A DNA stretch of 64,000 bases from Chionis minor (Eukaryota; Chordata; Aves; Charadriiformes; Chionididae): positions 1 through 64,000 of the forward strand of contig VZSF01003332.1 of assembly GCA_013398295.1 (NCBI GenBank), written 5' to 3'. The translations under genes were made by a program, and so were the position numbers. The notes below the pieces were generated by a model. That model ran no database searches, was not told the origin of the DNA, and was given only the letters and a program-made list of their open reading frames with translations. The stretch's first letter is position 1. Each line of letters opens with the position of its first letter. This document shows positions 47,560 through 59,793 of the stretch, in pieces.

Positions 47560-48960
47560 TAGTCCTACAGTATGCCTTCTGTGCTGAAACAGGTAGCAAA
47601 GCAGAAAACAGTAGATTCTGAAATCTCTATGTGGAATTGTTCTGTAAACTTAAAACCAAATGTGGTGCCATTTCAGTTTCTGCTTCATATTATCAGCGAG
47701 GAAGAAAAGTTATGTCTCTGCCTTTCACAATTACTCCAAAGTTATCTCCTCAAAATTCCAAGCGAACAAAGCATAGAATAAATTAAAGAGACAAAAGCAA
47801 TACTAATTCTGTGAAAATGAACACCAAGTAAACTGAAGATAGTGCATAAAACTTTCTACTCCATAATTTTTGAAATGAAACAGCTAAAGGAGTGATGATT
47901 ATTTGTATTAGTTATGATTTCCTGCACCCCATGCAGTGTAATACACTAATTAATTTTTATATTTTCCTTAGAGAAAACAAAACAGTGCTTTTTTCCAAAC
48001 ATTTATCTGGAGTCGTCACTTCTCTACATAATTTTCTGCTAAACATAAACCAAAAGTTTTTTAAAGTTTCGGAAAATGTTGAGGGTTTGCTGATCTCTGA
48101 TAGCTTCCAAACAAATATCACCCATAACAAAGAGGCTGGGCACTTGCATTCCGTATTTGCTTGCCCTTCTCTTTGATCCAGACAGTGAGAAGTCAGACGT
48201 CACTGCTTTCTGACCTCTGTGCTCGCCATCTTCATGCTCAGAGGAAGCGTCTTAATGATCATTCCTGGGTTTTATGTTTTGGCTATGTTCAGTTGCAAGC
48301 CACTGGCAGTGCAGTTAATCAGAGTCTTGATGTTTACTGTCCTGATAATCATTTTGTTCCTCTGACTGATACGGATGCTCACATCTGTATGGAGTTCATT
48401 AGGACTAATAGAGCTACAAATGTAAATGAATCTGGAAACCTTTAGGAAATGTGGAGGTTTTTTTACTTATTCTGCTTTATTGACTTTCAGCACAGTTTCT
48501 TTTTGCTTCAGAAACAGAACAAAATCACCATTTCAAGAATGCAGTGCAATGCAAAAGTCATTGCCTTGACTTTTACCCATTCTGTAATTCACAAAGACAT
48601 GGAAAACTGTTCTGAAATAGACAGCAAATCCATGAATTTATTCACTAATCAAGCCCTCTGAAACAGCAGCAGCTGTTCAGGCTACGAAAACCAAAAGACT
48701 ACTGTGAGATTTTGCAGTCAGTTCTTTCGGCACTCCACAGCTTCAGGATGGAAGAATCCATCTATTTTAACCTCTACAGAGAAATTCTTCCCAAAGCATT
48801 TTACTGTGGTTTTATGCAAGAAGGGAGAAATTTGAAGGAAAATATCCTACTACTTCTAGTACAGGCAAAAGACCCTGCACAAACCTCAGCTTGTACTTGT
48901 CTGTCTGCAAAAATCAAATCCATAACAAATATTTTCTTATTCAGTCAGTAAATAAATTCA
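47560..48960 (+). pseudogene. Candidate decayed coding sequence, family not recognised
   Basis: Four unusually long open stretches follow each other on the plus strand: 47572-47781 (frame 1), 47892-48176 (frame 3), 48161-48658 (frame 2, interrupted by a single TAG at 48443-48445), and about 48661-48951 (frame 1). The third and fourth meet at 48659-48661, and the second and third overlap by 16 bases, as expected if single-base indels broke one reading frame. The last stretch reads like real protein: KQQQLFRLRKPKDYCEILQS followed by VLSALHSFRMEESIYFNLYR. A splice-acceptor-like TTTTCCTTAG precedes the second stretch at about 47973. No domain or family is recognised. It could be an old retrocopy, a relic of large exons, or chance in AT-rich DNA. 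Confidence 0.35.
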
Positions 48961-51900
48961 CTCAGATCTGTAATTTATCAGAAAAGCAGAAATAATTTTT
49001 TATTTCCTTAAAAAGCAGCCTGGCATAACAGAAAGAACAAGTAGAAGTTAAAAAAAAATCATGAAGGAGCTGACATAGTTTAGGTATTTCAGATAGCAGA
49101 GAATGAGCAGAAAAGGAAGGGAGGTAAACTAGCACTAATATAGCAAAAATATTATTAACATTCATATGCACAAACAGAAAAGAAAAGAACAAACTAAGGC
49201 TTTTACAGGGTCTTTCAGGTTCCTGCTTGGTGCTTCTAAGTACGATTAAGGAAATCCAAGGGCTGAAGAAGTTTTTAAAATGTCATAGTCAGGATTTAGC
49301 CTATAAAATAGAACAATACATTTTCTTCTTGTACTCATTGCGCCTAACCAATTGTTGCCATATATGATTTGGTGAATCTCCAGATTTGAGAGATTTTTCA
49401 AAAGTTTTTTGCTGAAACCTCCAGTCAAAAGTTAGCTTTTCCTGAGAAGGAACAGATGTCCTCACTCCCAAAACTGCAAAGAAATGGTTGAAAATGTGAA
49501 TCATTTAGATTGAAAATGTTTGGCCCCTAAAGACAAAGACAGTCTTTCATCCACCTTTTTTTTTTTTTTTTTAAATCTGTAATCTCTTTTGTTTTCTTAC
49601 CTTATGTCATGATTTTTCCATGTAAGTATTGAGCCGCAGTGCTGGACACCTGTCAGGTGATGCTGTCAGGAAGGCAAGCTGACTACCTCAATCACCTTCT
49701 GCTTGTCTAAGAGTGTACACACTCACAAACAACTAAAAAGATGGATTCTGCATCTGGTTGTATCTTTTAGTGCACAATAGCAGACTTAAGCTCCAGTGTC
49801 TCCCACTCTGAAATGCTGATTTATATGAATAGGAGTCCCTTTCTCAAAAATGGAAGAGCTTGTCCAGGAAGATATTTACTCATGAGAGAAAATCCATCTT
49901 TTCATTGTGGTAAAGCCAGGCTTAGAAAATTTTTAATCACCTGTACAAGTGATATATTTTATCCTTGATCTTTTCAGACAGAATGCAAACAGTAATTAAA
50001 TAGCATTCTTATTATCAAACTATGGTTATTGCTCCGTTGAGTGACTGTGATTAAACTGAAGGGTTCTTGGTGGCTATTTGAATATACCCTTTGTTGGTAC
50101 ATTTTTAGTTTGTTAAGGATTCCAGTTAAAAATATTTTATTTACTGAAAAAAATTAAAACAAATATATAGCATGTCAGTGCATTATACAAATATACATTA
50201 TTTAAGCTATGACAGATTTATAAATTGTAAAATACCTTCTTACATTTAAGAGGTTGCTGAAATGTTTAAAATGAACATTTTAATGAAGTACATTTAAATG
50301 AAGTATTTTCCCAAACTTTTCTTTTGCTTTTTATTTTGTTTCAAATCAGTGTAATTCTGAAGTGTTAGATTGATAAGACATATCTGAATCTATTCTGTGA
50401 TTCAAAAGCATTTGAATAGCATCAAAGTTTCGTGACTGTCATTAAAAGCAGATTTTCAGATAGCTATTGATCCACTTATGCACCAGTTCAAATGTATTGA
50501 TACCTGCTTCTGTTATCTCCCAGAGATCTGTAAACTGGTCTTCCAGCTTACTGCAAAAAACCTCAAATGAATTCAAAATACAAAATCTTCAACAGATTAA
50601 TTAACCTCTCCTCCCCATACTTTACAAGCACTACTATGAATAACAGTATAGCATCCTATTGATTTCGAGATTTTTGCTTTCCATTATAAATCCATTCACT
50701 GGCTTTTTCCACAATATCTGGGAGAATTACAAACACCATATTTCCCTTCCTGCTGTTTGAATGCTGGCCCAGTAATGGCTCCTTTGATCTTTCTAAACCT
50801 TCTTTGAGCCGTATATTATTCCCTCTCACTCAAGGCTTTATTCCCTACTATACATCAATGTCTCTTGCTAGCCTTAAAATCAAGTCTAAATTCTGATATG
50901 TTACATGTAGACTGCTGGCGTTATTCAGCGCCACTAGCCAATGACTGAAATAGTATGATAATAACACAACATTTTTTTTCTGTTGCAGCAAGAGACTTGA
51001 CATATTTATTATTTCTTTTGCATGACTTGTTTTATGTATGTACATATTTATTTATTTATTTTGCAGGATTTTGAGGCACCAGTCAGAAGTATTTTATGAA
51101 AGGTTTACCAGTTCTCAGAGACAATGGTATGAAGGACAGGAAAATAAAATATTTTTGAAATAAGACTGAAATTTTAGACATTGTCTTGACAACTATTCCT
51201 TTAAACAAGGATATGTAATTAAAAAGGACTTGCGTTACAAAAAAATTAGGAAGGATAAGGAATCGCAAAGTTCAAATTTCTCATATTTTGGTGAGGAAAG
51301 AGAGAACTGGAGAAAACAAACAAAACCAAAAAGAAATGTTCCTGTTATTCCATCAGTAAATAAATCTTAACTCAATAGAGACTTACCTTTAAAATCTAAA
51401 TTAAATTATTATATAATCATCCCTGTACAAGGGAAAGTGTCACAGTTTGAGTCAGTTCATCAAAATTACTATTCCAGATGGCCTCAGAAAACCACCCTTG
51501 TTTATATTCAAACAATATCTCCTACAACTTTCAATTACATAAAAACAAGCGATTAGAACTTAACTTTACTCACTGTTAAGGACAGCGTTTTCATTTTGCC
51601 TTCCTCTTTTCCAAAGATTTGCCTTTGCAGACTCTGGTTTTTATAGTACCAAATTTTATTCCGGGACAGACTCAGCAAGGCAAGGGCAAGATTGGGAAGT
51701 AAGATTATTAGCCTTCCAGGCTAGTAACCTATCAAGATTTCCAGTTGTACTGTTGTAAAACTATCAAATCATGTACTCCTAGAAAAGAAGAGTGATTTGG
51801 GGTTTGGTTGTTGTTTTTTTGTTGGTTGGTTTTGTTTGGCTTGGGTTAGTGTTGGTTTTGTTTCCTTTGTTTTCTTAAATTAATTTTCAACTCTAAATTT

Positions 51901-54261
51901 CAGATTAAGGATTTGAATAAGTTTTAGCAATACTTAGCTGGACAATGAATCCTTTTTCTAGTTAATATTCATTGTCTCTTCATGTAATCCAGCTTGAAGT
52001 TACACCCCCATCATAGGACTATACATGGGAATGGAATACTCCTACATGTAATTGCAGACATACATTATCTCTTTTCTCCATTCCTATTTATCTGCTTGAG
52101 TTATGTTTATAGTAAAATCAGATTTGATAAAATATAGCTAGAAAAACAAATAAATGAAAATTAAGAACAAGATATTTCTAGTTTAAATTAACGGTGATTA
52201 TAACTCTGCAGTTAAAGAAGTTAATGTACCAATTTATGCAATGTGCAAATGAAATAGGCAGGATGATGCCTTTCCCTTGTTAATTAAAAATATATATCAA
52301 TCATAGAAGTAATTTCTGAATTACAACAGTATTGCCATGGTATGCCAGTTCTAATTCTTACCTGCAAATAAAATTTAACAGAACCCTGCAGAATATTCAG
52401 AATGGATCAGTTATAGGAAAATGTGAAAATTTAGTACTGGTAATTTTTTTCCCAGTGTATCATAAAAGTGAAGTAAAAAGGGCTACTATTAAAAAAAAAA
52501 AAGAAAAAAGACAAATATCATAGTTAAGTGACAGCAGTATATACCCAGATAATGTCTTTAGTTGTCAGTCATGCTTACTATACATAGTCTTAGGGCAAAA
52601 TAATTTCAAGAGTAACATTTTAAAAAATTATTCTAAGAAAATCGCATCACTATTTTATATACAGGAAAAAAAAAAAAAAAGATGGAAAAATCTCTCCACA
52701 CACACACACAAAGAATTCTGGTGTCCATCTGGATACAATGCATCTCTGGATTTAAGTAGCAGAATCAGAATTTAGAGCCAGCAGAACAGAGTACATGACT
52801 TTATTCCCCAAATTGCAATTAATCAAGAACAAATGCATTTTTCCAAAGGACCAGAAACTTACCATGAGAGCTTCACAGGGAAAATGATCTCAATAAATTA
52901 AAGAAACTCATTTTTCCTTCGGAGACAGAGCAGTAGACAGTAATATGTTTCATTGCTCTTTGGAAGATCCTTTCAAAGAGGATGAAGAATCTAAAGGTCA
53001 TGTCATTGAAATAATGCAGTCCAGGGTAACTAGTGTAATCTGTACAATACAGTAATCTAGCTGTTAAATAAGGATGGGTTTTTTCAGTGTTTAAAGCTGA
53101 TCTGGACATAAGAATGAACCAGCCAACCACCTATCATTTTTTTCAATGCTAATTATAGTTAATGAAATGTAAAAAACTTGTATGGGACTTACCATGTCAG
53201 CTTTGAAAGAATACAGATACACCTACATTAATTAGCTAACAATAGAGAAATGATACCTGTTTTAAGGGGTTACAAGCTCCTACATTTGCAGTGAAGAAAA
53301 TGAAGAGAAGCACCTTTATGGGCAGAAAACCATGCATGGTATTTATTCATATACTTCGTATATATTCATCTCTCCTTATCAGCTTCTATTCAAATACCAC
53401 CCTCAGTAAGTTCAATTATTTTGAGACTGAAACAGCACCGGAAAGCAAACAGCTTGAGTTGCTCTTGGAAACTGAGGAGGAGGTTTAGGCACCTAAGGCA
53501 CTTCCCCCTGTTACTGTGCTAAAAGAAGATGGAACAAGAGGATCAGTGCTGATGGCCTCTGTCTTGTTAGTGTCCAGTTTCATTCTGAATTTCAGTAAGC
53601 TATTTGGGTCAGTCTTCTATAGCAATGAATTTCACAAGATAACTATATTTTGCTCAAAATAGTGTTTTCTTTCCTGCAGAGGTAAAATAGTGTTGTAGCT
53701 GGAACACAAGACTCGAAGTAGAAAGAGGGCTGTATTTCAGGAACCTCCTCAGACAGGTCATTTATTCAATTTCTGTATGAGTCTCTCTAGCAGTAATACA
53801 GGCATAGCAATGCTTACTTATTTCACAGAGTCACCTAATGCCATTTCTGCAAAAAGACTTATTCATGGGCTTATCTTAAAATGCAACTGGGAAATTCATG
53901 TGCTTAAAGTTAAAAAAGTTACTTAGTCATCATAGAAAGACCCTCAATTCACCTTTTTTTAAATTTTGTTTTATATACTCTAAAGGATGGTAGGAGTAGA
54001 TTTTACATTGTGTATCATTGTTGTGATATACATTCAAATAGAATTTAAGAGAAAAATAATATTGTGTCCCTTTTCACTTTATTTTGGAAGCTATTTTTTT
54101 GCAGTAGAGTGCTTGCTAAATAGAAATAGTACTATCTTCCTGCTGTACAGTGCTCCCTAACGTAGACTGTTATCTCCTACATTGAAGGTCATGAAAGTTT
54201 GCAAATTCTCCAGCATAAGCCACAAATTGTTAAGTTAGCATAAGAAAAACTTAGATTAAAA

Positions 54262-54297
54262 ACAAACAAACAAACAACAAGCAAACAAACAAACAAA
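54262..54297. repeat. (CAAA)n low-complexity run
   Basis: Imperfect AAACAAAC units broken by one CAAG, about 36 bp. Confidence 0.75.
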
Positions 54298-57200
54298 AAC
54301 CAACTCACTGTTCATGGCCTCATAAAGTGGCATGAAAAGAGATAAGCAAAAAATGGGGGACACATTTTTAAAGGGTTTGAAAAATATTTCTTATTCTTTC
54401 TTAGAATAGAAAATCATGTTTAACAATTCACCATAGTATCCAAAAATGTTGTTTATGTTACATTTTCCTTAGGCTGGATGTGGTCAAATCACTTAAAGTC
54501 TATCCAGTGGCATATAACATTGTGTGTATGTAATAATTTTTAAATAGCAAATAAACTTTTATTGATGGAATAGCAAATTTATATGTTCAACCAAATAGAA
54601 AAGCAGTAATGAAGTACAACAATTTGTGCAGAAGAAGAGAGAAAAGCACGGCCACAAATATATAGAGCTAAGCTAACAAAACTTAGAAAAAACCTGCAAA
54701 TATACCTGTGAAGTAGCTTAAATAATAAAATCCAGATTTTAGTTATAATAGTTTAAGCAAATTTCAAAACTATCATTGTTAAATTTAAGCTTTGTCTGTG
54801 GTGTACAGTGCTTTTAGAGCATATTAATAGGAATATTAAACATTCAAACGCTGTGCAACCATCTCATGGAGGCCTGGGTTTTTTTCTGGTTGTTTGTGGT
54901 GTATCTATAAGGTTCTGAAAAGATTTTACAAAGTTATGAGGCAGGCTTGTCTTTTTTAGTGTGCTAAATAGAATTAGCACACACAGGCAGTTTCAGAGAA
55001 GTTACGTAAACTAATACCTTCATATGATATAAAGATCGTGGATGTCCCTTTTCTATGCTTCTACATATTTTGGTATTCAAGCCTGTGTCAGGAAAATAAA
55101 GGAATGGCGTAGAAATTAGAAAAATACAAGTAGTAAAAAAGATAATAAATTATTATTCATTCAAATATTACATTACTATTAGTGACATTTCCACCCCCAC
55201 TGTTAAAAAATAGTAAAGATGTTGGTTATGTTTTAGTGGTCTCAATGGATGCAAAATAAACTGAGAAAAAATAGAGGACGTTAGATAATGAATGTTGTCC
55301 AAATGACATACATTCTTTCTCTAACCAGACTTCCAAGGGAATGTCTAAGATGTGTGGTAAACTGCCTAATGATTTTGAAAAAAAAGTGTAGAAAAGCTGG
55401 CTGTTACTACTAAGTGAATTATTTGTGATATTATAGATTGATGTGCTTAGAATTCCATGAGTGCCAAATAAATGCTAAAAAATATCAGTGTCTGAATAAT
55501 AGAGAGATTTTATTGCTGTTACAACCAAGAGAGAAAAGAAAGAGAAGCAAAACAGAATCACAGATCTGGTAGGTTCAGCATCAATCATTTCCAAACCTTA
55601 GCCATAATAAATATTCTACTCAATAGCGGTATGGAAAAGGATTAAAAATATTCCCCAAAACATGAATCCTGTGCTGCAATAACAAAAGATTGATAAAAAC
55701 CCAATTAATTACTCAATTGCATTGATTTGTGGAATAGATGAAATTTAACATTGTTTCCAAAAGCAGTAAAAAAAGCAAAGCAAAAAAATAGAGTGTTTTT
55801 CCAACTACCTCATTACATATTGTTGTTACGTGTGGAAGAAGTTGTTTATGTTATTTAGCCAACTGTCAGTGCTATATTGCTATCATTTAAAAGTTAACAA
55901 ATGCTCTATAATGTAAACTGGGCACAATGTTCTCATCAGCCTACAAGCCAGCTGCATTTTCTATCCTTAGGTTTTTAGTATCTGCAGAGCACTGAGAAAC
56001 TGCAACAGTATTTATTCTCCTTTCTGTTAACAACCTCTATCAGTTTCTGGTGCAATCAAACCTGGAGGCTTTTTTTTTTTTTTAATGGTTTTTTTTCAAT
56101 GTTGAAAAAAACATACATATATTTTAAATATTGTCATCCCTGGTCAAAGAAAGAAATCATTCCAATGACATTAAGAGCTCTGTCTGTAGCAGCAGAAGTG
56201 ACCTGAAATTCCAGATGAAGGCCAACTTAACTTTTCATATATCACCTCTGTATGAATAACTGGACAGCACTAATGTAAGCATAAGCACAACACAAAGATG
56301 ACTTGTGTGTTGCTTACCTATAAATGGGAGCAGCCTTGGTGATTTACAACTGAAAAAAATCAGCTTGTTTTAAAGTCCTTGGATGATTTGGTAAGGCTCA
56401 TGTCATTTATAGTATATGAAGTGATTTCATTACTTATGGGCAAAAAATAACATGATAAAAATCTTTTTCTTTTCCTTTTCTTCACTTGGGATATAGATAG
56501 AGCAGTATCTTTGAGGTTAAAGCATACTATTTTTATTTGTCTTGACAGACTTAGAATCCAATGTAATAAATGGGACACTCTGAAGTATGAGTTAGTATGT
56601 GTAGATGTGCACTTGGTGGTATCTTACTCTCATAAATTATACAATAATTTGGGGGGAATGAAATATTCATTTATGATAATGATGATGAAATACACTACTA
56701 TAGTCTAAAATGACTCCCCCTCAAGAGATAAATTATGAACTTTTATGGAACTCTGATGCTGATATGTTAAAGAACTGATACTTGCCAGAATTTTAATATA
56801 ATATACTTAGCAAATAATCTCCCTGAGCCCTAAGGCTGTATAGGAGCATGTTCATTTACTCACCCTGAACCCTGATGACTTCTCCGTCTGCCTAGGCAGC
56901 ACACATCATAGCACTAATTTATCTTGCTTTTTTCCCCAAATACAATTATCAGTGTTATATTACAAATGCATATTATACTACAAACAATAAAGATTAATTT
57001 TCAGATTTAAAGACAAAAAAATAGATAGGACGTTAAGACCTTATAGGTGGAACATGCTGCATGTCCACTTGCGACCTACTTGAAATCACTATAGGAATTT
57101 GACAGCAATGCATCTGAATGATATTATGATATAAATGAAAATAGTAATTAAATAATATTTATGCATTTCTAGATCCATTGTAATTTCCCGTATATATTCC

Positions 57201-57975
57201 TCAAAAGCTGCACTGGATTTTTGCTTATCTAAGTCTAACTCTATTGAAACATGCAGTTATGAAAACAAAGGGACACACCTTTTATAAATATATGTTAATA
57301 ATTTAAATTAAACCTGACTAAAAGTATGGAGGGGCACGCAAAGAATAGGAAAAGCAATCAATTTCCCTAAATTCTTACTAACTAAAAAGAAAAATTACTA
57401 GTGCTGCAGCAACCATATTCAACAGGTAATATCAAGACCACAGTTAGCATAGCAATTTCATGTTATTGGCTGAATAGATAAGGCTTAGTAGAGAAATCCT
57501 TGTATTTTTATATTCTAAAGCATAAATGGTACTTTTATGCACTAAAACTAGGAAGTAACTAAAATAAGTCTCAGGCTAATCACCAAAATCTGTTATTAAT
57601 AGAAACAGATTAAGTAATATTTGTAGTTCAGAAACTAGAACCTTGAAAATATTGAATTGAGCTTTTATCTACACAGGTTCCAGTTTTCTATAAATATAAG
57701 TCATTAGTAGTGTAATATCTCATACAAGGTCCATAAGGTTCATTATTTGCTATAACCTGCTAAATAAAGTGTTGTAAAACTTACTCAAACCCACATTCAC
57801 ATGATAGACTGCTGTAATGATCCATGGCAACATATATGCATCCCTCACAGTGATCTTTGAATAACCCTAATTTATCACAGGGAACAGAATGTGTAACTTT
57901 GCGCTTCAGAATCTATAGACCATTAATATTCTAGTGTCCGCTGTCTTAGAAGACTGAGGTCTAACACATCATCAT

Positions 57976-57999
57976 AGAAAACACTTAAAAGTGTTTTCT
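57976..57999. repeat. Near-palindrome, 11-bp arms with 2-nt spacer
   Basis: AGAAAACACTT at 57976-57986 and AAGTGTTTTCT at 57989-57999 are exact reverse complements separated by AA. Confidence 0.85.
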
Positions 58000-58734
58000 T
58001 TGTCAATAACACATTAAAACCTCTGAAGTAAAGTCTTTTGAACTGTTATTATTTATTTGCTATGAAAACTCTGTACTAGCAAACGTGTAAATCTATGTGA
58101 TGGATAAGAAGGATGAAAAGTGAACTATTAAAATATGTTTGGATGCACATTCTAACCTCCTCTATTTGTCTTGATCTTGATGAGACCTGAGATGTCCATT
58201 AGGAGTTGAAGCTCTCATAGAAGTTCCATTTTCTTATTGACAGTGTATGTGAGTTACTTTATCTAGTTAGTATTTCCAGTCTCATATGTTCAAATAAAGT
58301 TACAATCACTAACATTGTAGGGTTTCTGAAGGAGGGTATTATTAGAAAATACATTTGTACGATAATTTTAATGCTATAAAGTTTAATTCTAACTCACACA
58401 AATATTCCCGCGATAGCAATACTTCTTTTTAGCATCAAGGTCGCTAACTACATCTTATATCTAGCAAATAGTTATGCATGCTGGTAACTTTATCCTATCG
58501 ATTTTATGGAGAATAAACATAAGCAAAGTTATCCACAATGAAGATGTCTGCCTCTTTCCATCTTATACTATTGATTCCCTTAAGTTAATTTTCATTAGAA
58601 TATATTCTTTAGAACACTAAAACAAAAGTTCTAAATACCATCATAAAAATGGCTTAAAATTATTATTATTCCTCATGCAAAATAAAATAAAAAAAACCCA
58701 TCTACTCCCTGAAGATAAAGGTAATGAGTAAACT

Positions 58735-58782
58735 ATCACAGAATCACAGAATCACAGAATCACAGAATCACAGAATCACAGA
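58735..58782. repeat. (ATCACAGA)6 CR1 terminal octamer array
   Basis: Six perfect 8-bp units form the 3' terminus of the minus-strand CR1 (TCTGTGAT read 5' to 3' on that strand). CR1 normally has two to four such units. Confidence 0.95.
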
Positions 58783-59793
58783 ATGTTAGGGTTTGGAAGG
58801 GACCTCTGGAGATCATCTAATCCAACCCCCCAGCCAGAGCAAGTCCACGTACAACAGGTTGCACAGGATGGTGTCCAGGCAGGTTTTGAATGTCTCCAGA
58901 ATCAGAGACTCCACCACCTCTCTGGGCAGCCTGTGCCAGCGCTCTGCTATCCTCAAAGGAAAGAAATTCCTCCTCATGTTCAGATGGAACTTCCTATATT
59001 CAAGTTTGTGCCCGATAACTCTTGTCCTATCACTGGGCACCACTGAAAAAAGACTGGCCCTCTCCTCCTGGCACCCTCCCATTAAGTGTTTGTAAGCATT
59101 GATGAGATCCCCCCTCAGTCTTCTCTTCTTCAGACTAAAAAAACCCAACTCCCTCAGCCTTTCCTCATAAGAAAGATGTTCCATCCCCCTAATCATCTTT
59201 GTGGCCCTTCGCTGTACCCTCTCAAGCAGTTCCCTGTCCTTCTTAGACTGGGGAGCCCAAAACTGGACACAGTACTGCAGATGCAGCCTCACCAGGGCAG
59301 AGTAAAGGGGGAGGATGAGCACCCTCAACGTGCTTGCCACACTTCTCTTGATGCACCCCAGGAAGCCATTGGCCTTCTTGGCCACAAGGGCACATTGCTG
59401 GCTCATGGTCATCCTGTTGTCCACCAGGACTCCCAGGTCCCTCTGCACAGCTGCTTTCCAGCCCCTAACCTGTACTGGTGCATGGGGTTATTCCTCCCCA
59501 GGTGCAGGACCCTACACTTGCCCCGTTGAATTTCATGTGGTTTCTCTCTGCCCAACTGTCTAGATCACGCTGAATGGTAGCACGGCCTTCTGGTGTGTCA
59601 GCCACCCCTCCCAGCTTTGTGTCATCAGCAACTTGCTGACGGTACACTCTATGCCTTCATCCAGGTCACTGATGAACACACTGAACAGGAGTGGACCCAG
59701 TACTGACCCCTGCGGAACACCACTTGTTATGGGCCTCCAAATAGACTCTGCCCCACTGATCACAACCCTGTGAGATCTGCCTGCCAGCCAGAC
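58735..59793 (-). mobile_element. CR1 LINE, RT palm to 3' end, minus strand, best-preserved copy
   Basis: Read on the minus strand from about 59793: [20 protein letters not shown] and [20 protein letters not shown] (RT blocks, 59805-59560 frame), then a frameshift to [19 protein letters not shown] (the RT palm with its Asp-Asp), another break, and a 211-codon frame (59448-58813) with [40 protein letters not shown] and [20 protein letters not shown]. The 3' terminus is six perfect ATCACAGA units at 58735-58782. It is 5' truncated near 59793 with at least two frameshifts, so it is inactive. It is closest to the copy at 46068. Confidence 0.96.

Larger units (their letters stand above)
48961..58734. 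other. Long AT-rich non-coding stretch with scattered simple repeats
   Basis: No gene or CR1 recognised over almost 10 kb. Simple sequence only: T17 at 49556-49572, A-rich runs at 52490 and 52666-52680, a short (CA)n at 52697-52709, and (CAAA)n at about 54262-54297. Small perfect inverted repeats occur at 54960-54981 (8-bp arms TGTGCTAA and TTAGCACA) and 57976-57999. All open frames are under 90 codons and motif-free. Confidence 0.5.

Noticed and set aside
58735..58782. CRISPR-like short repeat array
   Set aside because: The 8-bp units are directly adjacent with no spacers; this is a CR1 terminal repeat.
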